Below are positions 48,158-56,798 of a stretch of 64,000 nt of DNA, piece by piece. Position numbers and translations under genes: made by a program. The DNA lies in assembly GCF_044465595.1 (NCBI RefSeq), contig NZ_JBITLV010000008.1:1-64000 (forward strand), given 5' to 3'. Below the pieces are notes generated by a model. The model was not told the origin of the DNA. It did not search any database and was given only the letters and a program-made list of their open reading frames with translations. Source of the DNA: Spongisporangium articulatum (GTDB taxonomy: Bacteria; Actinomycetota; Actinomycetes; Actinomycetales; Kineosporiaceae). How positions within the stretch are numbered: the stretch's first letter is position 1; every line of letters begins with the position of its first letter.

Positions 48158-49059
48158 AAGAGGTCTCCCCGGTGCCCGTTCCGCGCCCGCGTGACACCGT
48201 CGCCGACGCGCTGCCGCAGGTCACGCGGCCGCGTGCCCCCGGTGGGACCGGCCGCGGGGGCGAGGCGCCGGTCGTGCTGCACCCGGCCCCGCCCGCCCCG
48301 TCGCACCCGAAGGTCCGGATCGGGCGCGCCGAACTCGCCTGCGTGAGCATGGCCGAGGCGCTGGACGACGTCCGCCGGCTCGCGCTCGGCCCCGACGCGG
48401 CCCTGGTGGTCACCGCGAACGCCGACCACGTCGTCCGGATGCAGACCGACGAGGGCCTGGCCGCGGCCTACGCCGCCGCCGACCTGGCCCTGATCGACGG
48501 CCAGCCGCTCGCCTGGACGGCGCGGCTGATGGCGCAGCCGACCCCCCGGGTCGCCGGCGTCGACCTGTTCGAGACCCTCTGCGCGTCAGCCGATTCCGCG
48601 GACTCGAGGCTGCGGTTGTTCCTGCTCGGCGGGTCGGAGCGCAACAGCGCCGCCGCGTTGTCGGTGCTGCGCGAACGGCACCCCGCGCTGTCGATCGTCG
48701 GGCGCAACACCGACTGGGTGACCCCGGAGAACTCGGCCCGCGTCGTGGACGAGATCCGTTCCAGCGGAGCGAACGTCGTGGCCGTGTTCTTCGGCTGCCC
48801 GAAACAGGAGCGCTGGGTGCACGAGCACCGCGACGCCCTGCCCGCCGGGGCCTACCTGTGCCTGGGCGGGACGGTCGACATCGTGTCGGGTGCACTCCCC
48901 CGCGCCGGGCGGCGCTGGCAGGCCCTCGGTCTGGAATGGTTGCACCGCCTGATGCTCGAGCCCCGCCGGCTCTGGCGGCGCTACCTCGTGGCCGACCTCC
49001 CCTTCGCCCTGATCGCCCTGCGCTCGGTCCGCGCGTCCCGCCGCCACCCCCCTCCCTAA
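48154..49059 (+). CDS. WecG/TagA/CpsF-type glycosyltransferase (family 26), copy 1
   Basis: 301 residues from the GTG overlapping the previous stop. After a Pro-rich N-terminus of about 50 residues, the GT26 core shows VVTANADHVVRMQTDEGLAA, DLALIDGQPLAWTARLM, RLRLFLLGGSERNSAAALSV, VVAVFFGCPKQERWVHEHRD, GTVDIVSGALPRAGRRWQAL and GLEWLHRLMLEPRRLWRRYL. These enzymes add ManNAc-type or glucosyl residues to a lipid-linked sugar. Conserved Asp and the PKQE motif are intact. It is the last gene of this operon before the repeat pair. Confidence 0.92.
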   Translation: MKEVSPVPVPRPRDTVADALPQVTRPRAPGGTGRGGEAPVVLHPAPPAPSHPKVRIGRAELACVSMAEALDDVRRLALGPDAALVVTANADHVVRMQTDEGLAAAYAAADLALIDGQPLAWTARLMAQPTPRVAGVDLFETLCASADSADSRLRLFLLGGSERNSAAALSVLRERHPALSIVGRNTDWVTPENSARVVDEIRSSGANVVAVFFGCPKQERWVHEHRDALPAGAYLCLGGTVDIVSGALPRAGRRWQALGLEWLHRLMLEPRRLWRRYLVADLPFALIALRSVRASRRHPPP

Positions 49060-49064
49060 CCCCC

Positions 49065-49114
49065 GTTGATCATGCGCAAACGCATGACTTGCGCGTTGAT
49101 CATGCACAAACGCA
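49065..49114 (+). repeat. Pair of 20-bp dispersed repeats, 30-bp period
   Basis: GTTGATCATGCGCAAACGCA at 49065-49084 and the same with one change (CAC for CGC) at 49095-49114, starting 5 bases after a gene stop. The 10-base spacer is TGACTTGCGC. It is oriented opposite to the pair at 50147-50196, so the two pairs enclose the gene at 49184-50137 as inverted flanks. Confidence 0.85.
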
Positions 49115-49135
49115 GCATCGCCTGGGGCCCTGCCC

Positions 49136-49144
49136 TGTGGATAA
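49136..49144 (-). other. Perfect DnaA-box-like sequence
   Basis: TGTGGATAA, i.e. TTATCCACA on the minus strand, 40 bases before the DUF559-like gene. It is a single site without clustering, so it is not an origin; it may be chance or an element carried with the gene. Confidence 0.4.
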
Positions 49145-49183
49145 CTTGCGGGTCGCGCCTGCGGTGGCCTCATCCTGAGGTGC

Positions 49184-50137
49184 ATGACAAAACGGGGTTC
49201 CTTCGGACTGCACCAGCTCCACGACCTCATCTCGACCGGCGGCTCCTTCACCGTCTCGACGGCCCGTGACCTCGGCCTGACCCGAGGGGTCGACCAGTAC
49301 CGGCGGGAGACCGGGCGGCTCGGCCGCCCGCACCACGGCCTGCGCACGACCGCCGAACCGGCCGACCTGCTCGACCGCGCCCGGATGGCCGGCCTGCTGC
49401 TCCCGCCCGGGGGCGCGATCGGCCGGCGCACGGCGGCGGATCTGATGGAGGTCGACCCGCGCCTGCCGTCCGAGCGCGGGATCGACCTGGACGTCGAGTG
49501 CCTGGTCCCGCTCGGGGCGACACCCTTGCGCCGGCCCGGTATCCGTTCGTACGTCACGGATCTCGAACCCGACGAATTCGATACCGGTCTCGGCTTCCCG
49601 TTGACCACCCCGGAGCGGACTCTCGCCGACCTGCTCCGGTGGCTTCCCGCGCACATGGCCCTGGCGGTCGCCGATCGGATGGCGCGCCGGAAGCTGGTCG
49701 ACCTCGACGGTGTCGAGGCGATACTCGACCGATGGCACGGTCACCGCTTCGTCCGCCAAGCCCGGCGACTGCTCGACGCAGTGGAGCCGAAGTCGGAGTC
49801 ATACGGTGAGAGTTGGCTACGGCTGAGGCTTCTCGACGCGGGCTTTCCGCGACCGGAGGCTCAGATCCCGATCCTGGACGGCGGCCTCGAGATCTACCGC
49901 CTCGACCTCGGCTGGCCCGACCTACGCATCGCTGTGGAGTACGACGGCGAGGAGTTCCACGGCTCCCCCGAACAACAACAGCACGACGCGGACCGCCGCC
50001 GCGACATGTTCGAACGGCACCGCTGGAACGTCGTCGGCGTCGGCAAGGCCCACGTCCTCGGCCCGACGCTGCTCCTCGAGCACGGGGTCGGCGAGATGCT
50101 CGGCCTGCGACCGAGGATCACTCACCGTTCGTGGTGA
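49184..50137 (+). CDS. DUF559-like / putative endonuclease-fold protein
   Basis: 317 residues. The N-terminal 60 or so residues look like a winged-helix region (HQLHDLISTGGSFTVSTARD), as in AbiEi-type and related actinobacterial proteins. The middle part contains TPERTLADLLRW. The C-terminal third has the Vsr-like PD-(D/E)XK arrangement of DUF559 proteins: SYGESWLRLRLLDAGFPRPE (Glu), YRLDLGWPDLRIAVEYDGEE (Asp ... Glu), FHGSPEQQQHDADRRRDMFE. No partner toxin or antitoxin gene lies beside it. It is framed by inverted repeat pairs and a DnaA-box-like site, which suggests a transferable cassette dropped between two polysaccharide operons. The GAGG ribosome site is close to the ATG. Confidence 0.75.
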   Translation: MTKRGSFGLHQLHDLISTGGSFTVSTARDLGLTRGVDQYRRETGRLGRPHHGLRTTAEPADLLDRARMAGLLLPPGGAIGRRTAADLMEVDPRLPSERGIDLDVECLVPLGATPLRRPGIRSYVTDLEPDEFDTGLGFPLTTPERTLADLLRWLPAHMALAVADRMARRKLVDLDGVEAILDRWHGHRFVRQARRLLDAVEPKSESYGESWLRLRLLDAGFPRPEAQIPILDGGLEIYRLDLGWPDLRIAVEYDGEEFHGSPEQQQHDADRRRDMFERHRWNVVGVGKAHVLGPTLLLEHGVGEMLGLRPRITHRSW

Positions 50138-51549
50138 ATACGATCCTGCGTTTGCGCATGATCGACGGGGAAGTTCTGCGTTTGCGCATGATCAACGGGG
50201 GGATGGCGGTCGGAGAGGGCGATGCCGGCCAGCATGAAGACGAGCAGGTTCGGCAAGGGATAGGGCACCGGGGAGAGCATGACGGTGACCGCCCAGCCGA
50301 CGGTCGTGGCGGCGGCGATCATCCACCAGCCGCCCGTCTCCGGTTCGCCGAGCACCCGGTTGACCGGACCGCCGCGGGGCGGGTTCGCTGAGGTGCGCCG
50401 CAACGCCCGCACCGGGCCGAGCAGCACGCACAGCAGCCAGAGCGCGCAGCCGGGCAGGCCCAGTTCGGCGGCCCGGCCCAGCACCACGTTGTGCGCCTCG
50501 ATCTTCGTGTACCCGATCGGGATGTCGTCGGCCTGCCGCACGTAGTCCTGGTTCTCGTCGACGAACTTCACCCAGCCGACGCCGAACAACGGGTGCGCCT
50601 GGACCATCCGCAGCGCCGCCGCGTCGGTGCTGGCCCGGTCGTACAACGACCCCTGCGTGTTGGCCCGGTCGTCGACCATCGTGGACAGGCCGGGGAAGTG
50701 GGCCAGCGCGCCGAGCAGGCCGAGGACCAGCACGAGAGCGACGGCGGGGAACCACTTCCGGATCCGCGGTTCGCGGAAGGCGACCACCACGAAGGCCAGC
50801 ACGAAGCCCACCCAGATGGAGCGGGTCAACGTGAGGAGGCAGCCCAGGCTGGCCAGCCCGACGCAGGCCAAGGCGGCCGGGCGCCACCACCAGCGCAGCC
50901 GTCCGGCGGCGTACCAGGCCGCGAACGCGCACGTCAGCATGGTCAGGCCGTCCGGTTCGGCGGACAGGAACGGACCGCGCGCGCGGCCGTAGTGGATGCC
51001 GAGTTCCGGGCGGTTGATGAACGCCGGGCGCACCAGCGAGCGCGGCCCGATCACCTCGAAGAAGGCCGTCGCCCCCAGGTAGATACCCAGCAGGACAAGG
51101 CATTTCAGGAGCAGGTCCCGCTGCTGCGGGGTGCGGAAGACGAACGGGCCGACGATCACGAACAGGAACGGGAAGACGATCCGGTCGACCAGCGCGTAGA
51201 AGCCGTAGGGGTCGTGCAGCGTGCCCACGGCGATCGCCGAACACGTCACCCACAGGGCCGTCGCCGCCATCACCACGGCGACCGGCTCGACCCGGAACCG
51301 CAGCCCGTCGTCGGGCCGGTCGCGCCGCGTCCGCTCGTGGAACACGACCAGCACGCTGGCCAGCAGCAGGAACCGGTTGGGCGCGAAAGGCCAACCCAGG
51401 TACTGGGTCTGGCCGGCGAACACGGTGGTCACCAGGCCGGCCAGGCACAGGTAGGCGCTCAGCGAGTGCCCCTCGAGCGGCCGGGGGCGGCGCGCCGTCC
51501 CCGGCTCGGACTGCGGCGCCGCCCTCCGGTCCGTGAGCGTCAGGCTCAC
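50122..51549 (-). CDS. O-antigen ligase/polymerase-like membrane protein (Wzy/WaaL, copy 2)
   Basis: 475 residues, about 12 membrane helices. The Wzy_C signature is clear: GCLLTLTRSIWVGFVLAFVV, then an extracytoplasmic loop with HPLFGVGWVKFVDENQDYVR and IPIGYTKIEAHNVVLGRAAE, the HN dyad of ligases and polymerases. It joins polymer units outside the membrane. GTG 51547-51549 has GGAG 8 bases upstream and lies 3 bases after the Wzz gene. The last 27 residues (VDHAQTQNFPVDHAQTQ) are encoded by the dispersed 30-bp repeats and overlap the DUF559-like gene tail by 16 bases, so the native C-terminus may have been replaced when the repeats arrived. Confidence 0.88.
   Translation of the reverse strand: MSLTLTDRRAAPQSEPGTARRPRPLEGHSLSAYLCLAGLVTTVFAGQTQYLGWPFAPNRFLLLASVLVVFHERTRRDRPDDGLRFRVEPVAVVMAATALWVTCSAIAVGTLHDPYGFYALVDRIVFPFLFVIVGPFVFRTPQQRDLLLKCLVLLGIYLGATAFFEVIGPRSLVRPAFINRPELGIHYGRARGPFLSAEPDGLTMLTCAFAAWYAAGRLRWWWRPAALACVGLASLGCLLTLTRSIWVGFVLAFVVVAFREPRIRKWFPAVALVLVLGLLGALAHFPGLSTMVDDRANTQGSLYDRASTDAAALRMVQAHPLFGVGWVKFVDENQDYVRQADDIPIGYTKIEAHNVVLGRAAELGLPGCALWLLCVLLGPVRALRRTSANPPRGGPVNRVLGEPETGGWWMIAAATTVGWAVTVMLSPVPYPLPNLLVFMLAGIALSDRHPPVDHAQTQNFPVDHAQTQDRIHHER
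50147..50196 (-). repeat. Pair of 20-bp dispersed repeats inside a gene 3' end
   Basis: Copies at 50147-50166 (one change) and 50177-50196 (exact) with the same 30-bp period, inverted relative to the 49065 pair; the spacer is GAACTTCCCC read on the minus strand. They encode two VDHAQTQ heptads at the C-terminus of the membrane protein at 50122-51549. Confidence 0.85.
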
Positions 51550-51552
51550 GGA

Positions 51553-52974
51553 TCAGCTCCCGTGACGCGGGTCGGGCCGCCTGATCTCGAGGTCGTCGAA
51601 GTCGAGCAGCCCCCGGCGCAGAGGCTTGTCGGACGTCGTCCGCGGGCGCAGCGGGGCCGCGGCGGCCCGACGCGGTCCCTGCGCCGTCGGCCCGGGCGGC
51701 AGTCCCTGCGCCGGAGGCAGGGTCGACGGCATCGGGCCCGGCATCGCGCCGAGCGTCCGGGTCGGCATCTCGTCCGCATCGGCGGGCGGCAGCGGGGAAC
51801 GGGCCGGCCGGGCGGGCATGACGGGTTGAGCGGGCTGGACGGGCTGGACGGCCTGAAGGGGTTGCGCGACCGGGGCCGGGCCCTGGACGCGGACCGCCGG
51901 CGGGGCGTCGTCCCGCAGCATCGAACTCATGCCGGCGCGGGAGCCGGCCTGGCCGCCCCCGGACGGCACAGCGTGCGCGGCGGCCGGCTCGGGCGGCGAG
52001 AACAGCCGCAGCAGCGGCTGAGGTGCGGTCTCACCCGACCGATCGGTCGCCCGATCCCGGGGGAGTTCGACGCGGCGGGGGCGGTCGTCGTCCGGGATCT
52101 CGACCTGCAACAGCGGTTCGGGCAGGACGGCGGGCGCGGCCGGAGCGTGGGCCGGGACGGGGGCCTGGACGGCGTCCGCGCGGCGGTCGTCGTACGTCTC
52201 GAAGGGGTCGTAGGACTCGGGCTGCGGCGCCCGGTCCGGACGACGGCGGTCGCGCGCCTCGGGCAGCCGGAGCCCGGCGACCAGCCGGCCGATGACGTAG
52301 GCGATCAACGCGCCGCCACCGAAGCCGGCCAGGAGGTAGATCTGCTTGCGGCTGGCGGCGTTGTCCCCGGTGTTGACCGGCTCGCGCACGACGCTGAGGT
52401 CGGCGGCCGCGGCTCCGGTCATCAGGCTCTGGTAGGTGGCGTTCAGGGCGTTGGCCTGGGCCTGCAGCGTGCCCAGCTGGGTGGAGGCGTCGATGTAGTC
52501 GGAGCCGGTGCCCCCCGAGGCGTTGACCCGGCTCTGCTGCGTCGCGACCTGCCGGTTGAGACGTTCGAGCTTGGCCAGGGTGTCCTTGGCCTTGCCCTGA
52601 CCGCTCAGCTCGACGACCCGGGACTTCATCACCGTGGTGGCGGTCTTGGTGGCGGCCAGCGCGGCGGCGGGGTCGGACGCCTTGACCTCGATGCGCAGGA
52701 CGTTGGAGTCCGGGATCGGGCTGGCGGTGATGCTCTGGACCTGGGTGGAGACCGCGGGGTTGAGCTGCGGGCGCACCATGTCGTCGGTCAGGTACCGGGC
52801 GTAGGTCTCGGCGAGGCTGGTGCCGGTGCCGAGGTCCTTGGCGACGACGGCCAGCCGCGACTCGGCGGAGTAGACGGGCGGCTTGCCCTGGACGGCGAGT
52901 GCGCCGACGAGCGCGCCGACGACGGGCAGCAGCGCGAGGGCGGCGTAGATCGCCCAGCGGATTCTGACAACCAT
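51553..52974 (-). CDS. Wzz-like protein with long Pro-rich cytoplasmic tail
   Basis: 473 residues. The first helix is at about 7-28 (WAIYAALALLPVVGALVGAL), followed by an extracytoplasmic domain with coiled-coil (AKLERLNRQVATQQSRVNAS), and the second helix is at about 213-232 (QIYLLAGFGGGALIAYVIGR). The rest, nearly 240 residues, is a disordered cytoplasmic tail rich in Pro, Ala and Arg ending in LLDFDDLEIRRPDPRHGS. There is no ATPase motif. It is probably the chain-length partner of the adjacent polymerase; the tail could recruit a BY-kinase or other cytosolic factor. The tail is much longer than in typical Wzz proteins. Confidence 0.8.
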   Translation of the reverse strand: MVVRIRWAIYAALALLPVVGALVGALAVQGKPPVYSAESRLAVVAKDLGTGTSLAETYARYLTDDMVRPQLNPAVSTQVQSITASPIPDSNVLRIEVKASDPAAALAATKTATTVMKSRVVELSGQGKAKDTLAKLERLNRQVATQQSRVNASGGTGSDYIDASTQLGTLQAQANALNATYQSLMTGAAAADLSVVREPVNTGDNAASRKQIYLLAGFGGGALIAYVIGRLVAGLRLPEARDRRRPDRAPQPESYDPFETYDDRRADAVQAPVPAHAPAAPAVLPEPLLQVEIPDDDRPRRVELPRDRATDRSGETAPQPLLRLFSPPEPAAAHAVPSGGGQAGSRAGMSSMLRDDAPPAVRVQGPAPVAQPLQAVQPVQPAQPVMPARPARSPLPPADADEMPTRTLGAMPGPMPSTLPPAQGLPPGPTAQGPRRAAAAPLRPRTTSDKPLRRGLLDFDDLEIRRPDPRHGS

Positions 52975-53091
52975 TTCCCGGACCCACCCTTGACGTCGTC
53001 CTGACCTGTTGCCGGTAAGCGTAGCGAGGACAATGGCTCAACGTGACCGTTCGGGCACATGTGGTGACGGACCTGGGTTACGTTGGGCCAC

Positions 53092-54165
53092 ATGTCCCGA
53101 CCTCGCACACCGGGCCTGTCCACCATGTGGTGCGACGAGGACCCGGTGTGGAACCGCGCGGTCGACGTCCTGAGGGCCCGCGACCCGCACCGGACGTTGC
53201 CGCTGCCGGTCTGGCTGTGGCGCTTCTGGCGCGAGTCACGCGGGCGGCAGGCGATCGTGCTGCGCGGCACGGTGACCCTGCGGGACGGTTATCGCGACCT
53301 GCTCGGCGCGGTGCTGCTGCGCCGGATGTGCTTGCTGCGCAAGGCTTTCGGCGACCGTCCCCGGATCGTGGTCTCCGACGCGACGATCGAGCCGACGAGC
53401 CGGGCGCTCGAGGCCCGGCTCGGGCCGTTCGCCGCCGTCCTGCCCTGGCTGGCCCGGCTGCTGGTGCGGGCCGCAGACGGGCCCGACGTCCGCTGGTGCG
53501 TGCTGTCCACCCCCGAACGACAGCGGTTCGCGCAGACCTGGGGGGTGCCGGCGTCCCGCGTCGTCGTCACGCCGTTCCGGCACACGCTGTGGGAGGCGGG
53601 CGCGGGGGCGCTGCCGTCGATCGGTGACCCGCACGACCCGGTGCGGGTGTTCGCCGGTGGCAACAGCCTGCGCGACTACGGGCTCCTGCTGGACGCGTTC
53701 ACGGACCTGAGGGGCGCCCGGCTGCTGGTCGCCACCGACCGGCTCGCGCCCCGGGACGACGGGCGCGTGGTGGTCGCTCAGCTCACCGAGACGCGCTACC
53801 GCGCGGAACTCGAGCGGTGCGACGTGCTCGTCGTGCCGCTGGCCGACTCGAGCCGCAGCGCCGGGCAGCAGACGTACCTGAACGGGATGGCGCTGGGCAA
53901 GGTCGTGGTGGTCGCCGACCCGCTGGGCGCCGCGCACGACTGCGTGGACAACGGGACGACGGGGGTCGTCGTCCCCGCCGACGTGGAGGCGTTGCGGGCG
54001 GCGCTGACCGACGTCCTGGCCACCGACCCCGGCCGGCGCGCGCACCACCTGGCGATGCGGCGGCGGGCCCGCGACGCGGCTCTCGGCTTCTTCTCCCCCG
54101 AGGCCTACCGGCGCCGGTTGCTCGACGTGGCCGGGCTCGACGTTCGCGAACCGGTGCGCGCGTGA
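53092..54165 (+). CDS. Glycosyltransferase family 4-like
   Basis: 357 residues from ATG 53092. The N-terminal half is atypical, but the C-terminal half has the GT-B donor site: VRVFAGGNSLRDYGLLLDAF, LLVATDRLAPRDDGRVVVAQ, ERCDVLVVPLADSSRSAGQQ, TYLNGMALGKVVVVADPLGA. It is first in an operon with flippase copy 2 and another transferase, all joined by GTGA overlaps. No ribosome site is obvious. The upstream 117 bases contain CGTGACCGTTCG (53042-53053), also found upstream of 38145. Acceptor and sugar unknown. Confidence 0.82.
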   Translation: MSRPRTPGLSTMWCDEDPVWNRAVDVLRARDPHRTLPLPVWLWRFWRESRGRQAIVLRGTVTLRDGYRDLLGAVLLRRMCLLRKAFGDRPRIVVSDATIEPTSRALEARLGPFAAVLPWLARLLVRAADGPDVRWCVLSTPERQRFAQTWGVPASRVVVTPFRHTLWEAGAGALPSIGDPHDPVRVFAGGNSLRDYGLLLDAFTDLRGARLLVATDRLAPRDDGRVVVAQLTETRYRAELERCDVLVVPLADSSRSAGQQTYLNGMALGKVVVVADPLGAAHDCVDNGTTGVVVPADVEALRAALTDVLATDPGRRAHHLAMRRRARDAALGFFSPEAYRRRLLDVAGLDVREPVRA

Positions 54166-55721
54166 CGGCGGGCCTCGAGGGCGTCGAAGGCGTCGAGCAG
54201 AGCGTCGACGAGGCGGCCCGGCCGTCGGTGCTGCGCTCGGGGGCGTGGAGTTCGCTGACCCAGGTCGCGCCGGCGATCAGCGCGATCGTGATGACGCCGT
54301 ACGTGGTGCACGGCCTCGGCCCCGACCGGTACGGCATGTACATCCTGGCGATCAACCTGCTGAGCTTCCTGGGCTCGTTCGACGGGGGCCTGACCGCCTC
54401 GGCGGGGCGCTACTTCAGCCTGTACGCCGGGGCGGGCGAGACCGCGCTCAGCACCAGGCTGCTGGTCACCCTCGTGAGCACCGTGCTGGTCCTCGGCTCG
54501 GCCGCGGCGCTGCTGGTCGGCGTGCTCGCGCCCTGGCTGGTCAACGTCGTGCACGCCCCGGCCGACGTGGCCGCGGAGGGCGCCTTCCTGATCCGGGTGA
54601 TGGCCTTCGTGACGGTGTTCTGGCTGGTGTACTCCGTGTGGTGCGCGCTCGCGAACGCGCACGGCCGGTTCGCCGGGACGTCGCTGGCCTACGTGGCGGG
54701 CTACGTGGTGTTGATGGCCGGGCTGGCCCTGGTCCTGCTGGATCACGGCGGCCTGCGCGAGGTCTCGTGGGTGCTGCTGGCCCAGGCGGTGACGTGCGTG
54801 GTGCTGGCGGCACCGTCGGCGTTGCGGTTCGCGGACCGTTCGGCGCTGGGGTTCCTCGGCCTGCGCGAGGTGCGCGAGTACCTGAGCTTCGCCTGGAAGG
54901 TGCAGATCCAGGGCCTGGCCGGGCTGATCAACTCACAGCTGGCGTCGCTGTTCTCCGGCGCCGTGCTGCGCGTGCGCGAGGTCGGCGTGTACAACGTCGG
55001 CGCCAACTACGCGCTGCAGCTGAAGTTCCTCCCGCTGAACGGGTTACGCCCCGTGGTGGCGTGGCTCGGCCGCGACTACGGGGCCCGTGGGCGGGCGGCG
55101 GCGGAGACGTTCGAGCGGCTGCAACGGCAGTGGGTGCTGGCGGTCTGCGGCTGGTCGTCCATGGCGCTGGGCTCCGCGTACTTCGCCGTGCAGGCCTGGC
55201 TGGGGCCGGCGTACACCGACGCCGGGGTCGTGGCCACGGTGCTGGTGGCCGGGAACGTGGCGGTGCTCGGTAGCGGGGTGCTGCTCGGCTGGTTGAACAC
55301 GGTGGGCCTGCCGGCCGTGGAGGCCCGCTACTCGGTGCTGTCGGTGGTGCTGAACCTGGCGCTCCTGGTGGCGCTGGTGCGCCCGTTCGGGATCGTCGGG
55401 ACGGCGGCCGCCACCGCGATCACCCAGTGGCTGTCGGTCTCGTACCTGCTGTGGCGGGCCCGGGCCGCCCTCGACGGTCGGCCGACAGCGTTCGTGCGGT
55501 GGATCCCGGTCGTGCCGGTGGCCGTCACGGTCGGCCTCACCGTGCTGCTCGAACTGGCGGCGCGCCCCTGGCTGCCCGGCGGCGGGCTCGGGCTGTTGAG
55601 CGCGGCCGCGGTGTCGGTCCCCGCGGGAATCGTCTACTGCCTGCTGGTCTTCGGACCGCGGCGCTGCCTGGAGGCGGCGCGGGGCGTCGTCCACAAGCTC
55701 GGGAAGGAAGGCGCGCGGTGA
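54162..55721 (+). CDS. Wzx-like polysaccharide flippase (copy 2)
   Basis: 519 residues from the GTG overlapping the previous stop. About 12-14 membrane helices in MOP-superfamily order: APAISAIVMTPYVVHGLGPD, RYGMYILAINLLSFLGSFDG, GLTASAGRYFSLYAGAGETA; later GWLNTVGLPAVEARYSVLSV, and VRPFGIVGTAAATAITQWLS, typical of the family. It exports lipid-linked repeat units. It shows little resemblance to the flippase at 30874, unlike the near-identical transferases and kinases, so the two polymers probably differ in structure. Confidence 0.9.
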   Translation: MTAGLEGVEGVEQSVDEAARPSVLRSGAWSSLTQVAPAISAIVMTPYVVHGLGPDRYGMYILAINLLSFLGSFDGGLTASAGRYFSLYAGAGETALSTRLLVTLVSTVLVLGSAAALLVGVLAPWLVNVVHAPADVAAEGAFLIRVMAFVTVFWLVYSVWCALANAHGRFAGTSLAYVAGYVVLMAGLALVLLDHGGLREVSWVLLAQAVTCVVLAAPSALRFADRSALGFLGLREVREYLSFAWKVQIQGLAGLINSQLASLFSGAVLRVREVGVYNVGANYALQLKFLPLNGLRPVVAWLGRDYGARGRAAAETFERLQRQWVLAVCGWSSMALGSAYFAVQAWLGPAYTDAGVVATVLVAGNVAVLGSGVLLGWLNTVGLPAVEARYSVLSVVLNLALLVALVRPFGIVGTAAATAITQWLSVSYLLWRARAALDGRPTAFVRWIPVVPVAVTVGLTVLLELAARPWLPGGGLGLLSAAAVSVPAGIVYCLLVFGPRRCLEAARGVVHKLGKEGAR

Positions 55722-56779
55722 GCGTTCGCGGTCGGTACTGGCAGGCCCGGTTCGCCCGGTGGGGGCGGCCCGCCCACCCGCACCCCCAGCCCGGGTACTC
55801 GCTGCTGCTGCCCGTCCCCGGCGACCTGCCCGTCTTCCTCGAGCTGGCCCTGGCCGTGTGCCGGTTGCAGGACCCGACGCACCGGGTCGAGACGCTGGTG
55901 ATCCCCGACCGGTCGACGGCCGCCGTGCGGCGCGTGGTCGCCGACGCCCGCCGCGACTGGCCGGACCCGCTCCGGCTGCTGCCCCTGCCGGCGGCGGAGC
56001 GGCTGGTGCTCCCCCGCCTCGGCGACCCGGGCCGCAACCACGGCGCGCAGCTGGTCACCGGGGTGCGCGCCGCCCAGGCCGACCGCATCGTCCTGCACGA
56101 CGCCGACCTGTTCCTGCGGGACCCGCGGGTGCACGCCGACGAGTTCGAGCTGGCGGAGAAGGAGGACGTGGACGTCCTCGGCATCTCCCCGGCCTGGGAC
56201 GACTGGTACGCCGAGCGCGGGCGCCGGCTGGCCGCCACGTGGGAGCTGTGCGGGCGGGTGGCCTGGTTCCGGGACTTCCCACCGCACCGGCACTTCGGGC
56301 ACGACGCGGTGGTGGACGGCGAGCGGCACACCTTCGACACGACGTTCTGGCCGCAGCTGCACACCGGACCCGGCCGGATCGACGTCGGGGTGGGGCTGGC
56401 CGAACGCACGGTGCACTTCAACTACACGATCAGCACCTACCGGCTCTTCCAGCGCGCCGCCCGAAGTCGGGAACCGTTCCGGGACAAGGCGTTCCGCATC
56501 CTGCTGATCCGACTGTTCGTCGAGCTGTTCGGCCGTGTCGAGCACCCCTACGGGCTGCCCACCCTGGAGCAGCTGGGCGACGGGCTGCACCGCGGCGGCC
56601 AGCACCTGCGGGTGCTCTACTCGCGCCAGGACGGCGAGACCTACCGCCGGGTGCGCGAGGGGCTGGGCGCCGTGGTCGAGGGCCCCTGGTCGAGCCCCGA
56701 GCGGGCGGCGCGCTGCCGGGAGCTGCTGGCCGCCTTCGACGAGCACTTCAAGGACTTCTTCGTCGTCGACCTGTCGTAA
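55718..56779 (+). CDS. Glycosyltransferase-like protein (GT-A type)
   Basis: 353 residues from the GTG overlapping the flippase stop. A GT-A-like core is suggested by YSLLLPVPGDLPVFLELALA, HRVETLVIPDRSTAAVRRVV, RAAQADRIVLHDADLFLRDP (DAD metal-binding motif), then DVLGISPAWDDWYAERG and HRHFGHDAVVDGERHTFDTT. The family is not one I can name. Its place in the transferase-flippase operon supports a role in making or decorating the repeat unit. It ends 19 bases from a convergent gene. Confidence 0.75.
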   Translation: MSVRGRYWQARFARWGRPAHPHPQPGYSLLLPVPGDLPVFLELALAVCRLQDPTHRVETLVIPDRSTAAVRRVVADARRDWPDPLRLLPLPAAERLVLPRLGDPGRNHGAQLVTGVRAAQADRIVLHDADLFLRDPRVHADEFELAEKEDVDVLGISPAWDDWYAERGRRLAATWELCGRVAWFRDFPPHRHFGHDAVVDGERHTFDTTFWPQLHTGPGRIDVGVGLAERTVHFNYTISTYRLFQRAARSREPFRDKAFRILLIRLFVELFGRVEHPYGLPTLEQLGDGLHRGGQHLRVLYSRQDGETYRRVREGLGAVVEGPWSSPERAARCRELLAAFDEHFKDFFVVDLS

Positions 56780-56798
56780 GCGTCTGTCGTAAGAGCCT

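Noticed and set aside
49136..49144. DnaA box as part of a replication origin
   Set aside because: A single 9-mer without a cluster, without an AT-rich unwinding region and without dnaA/dnaN nearby.
49065..50196. Repeat pairs as a mini CRISPR array
   Set aside because: Only two units per site, spacers of 10 bases and no cas genes; the same pairs occur at other loci with no array.
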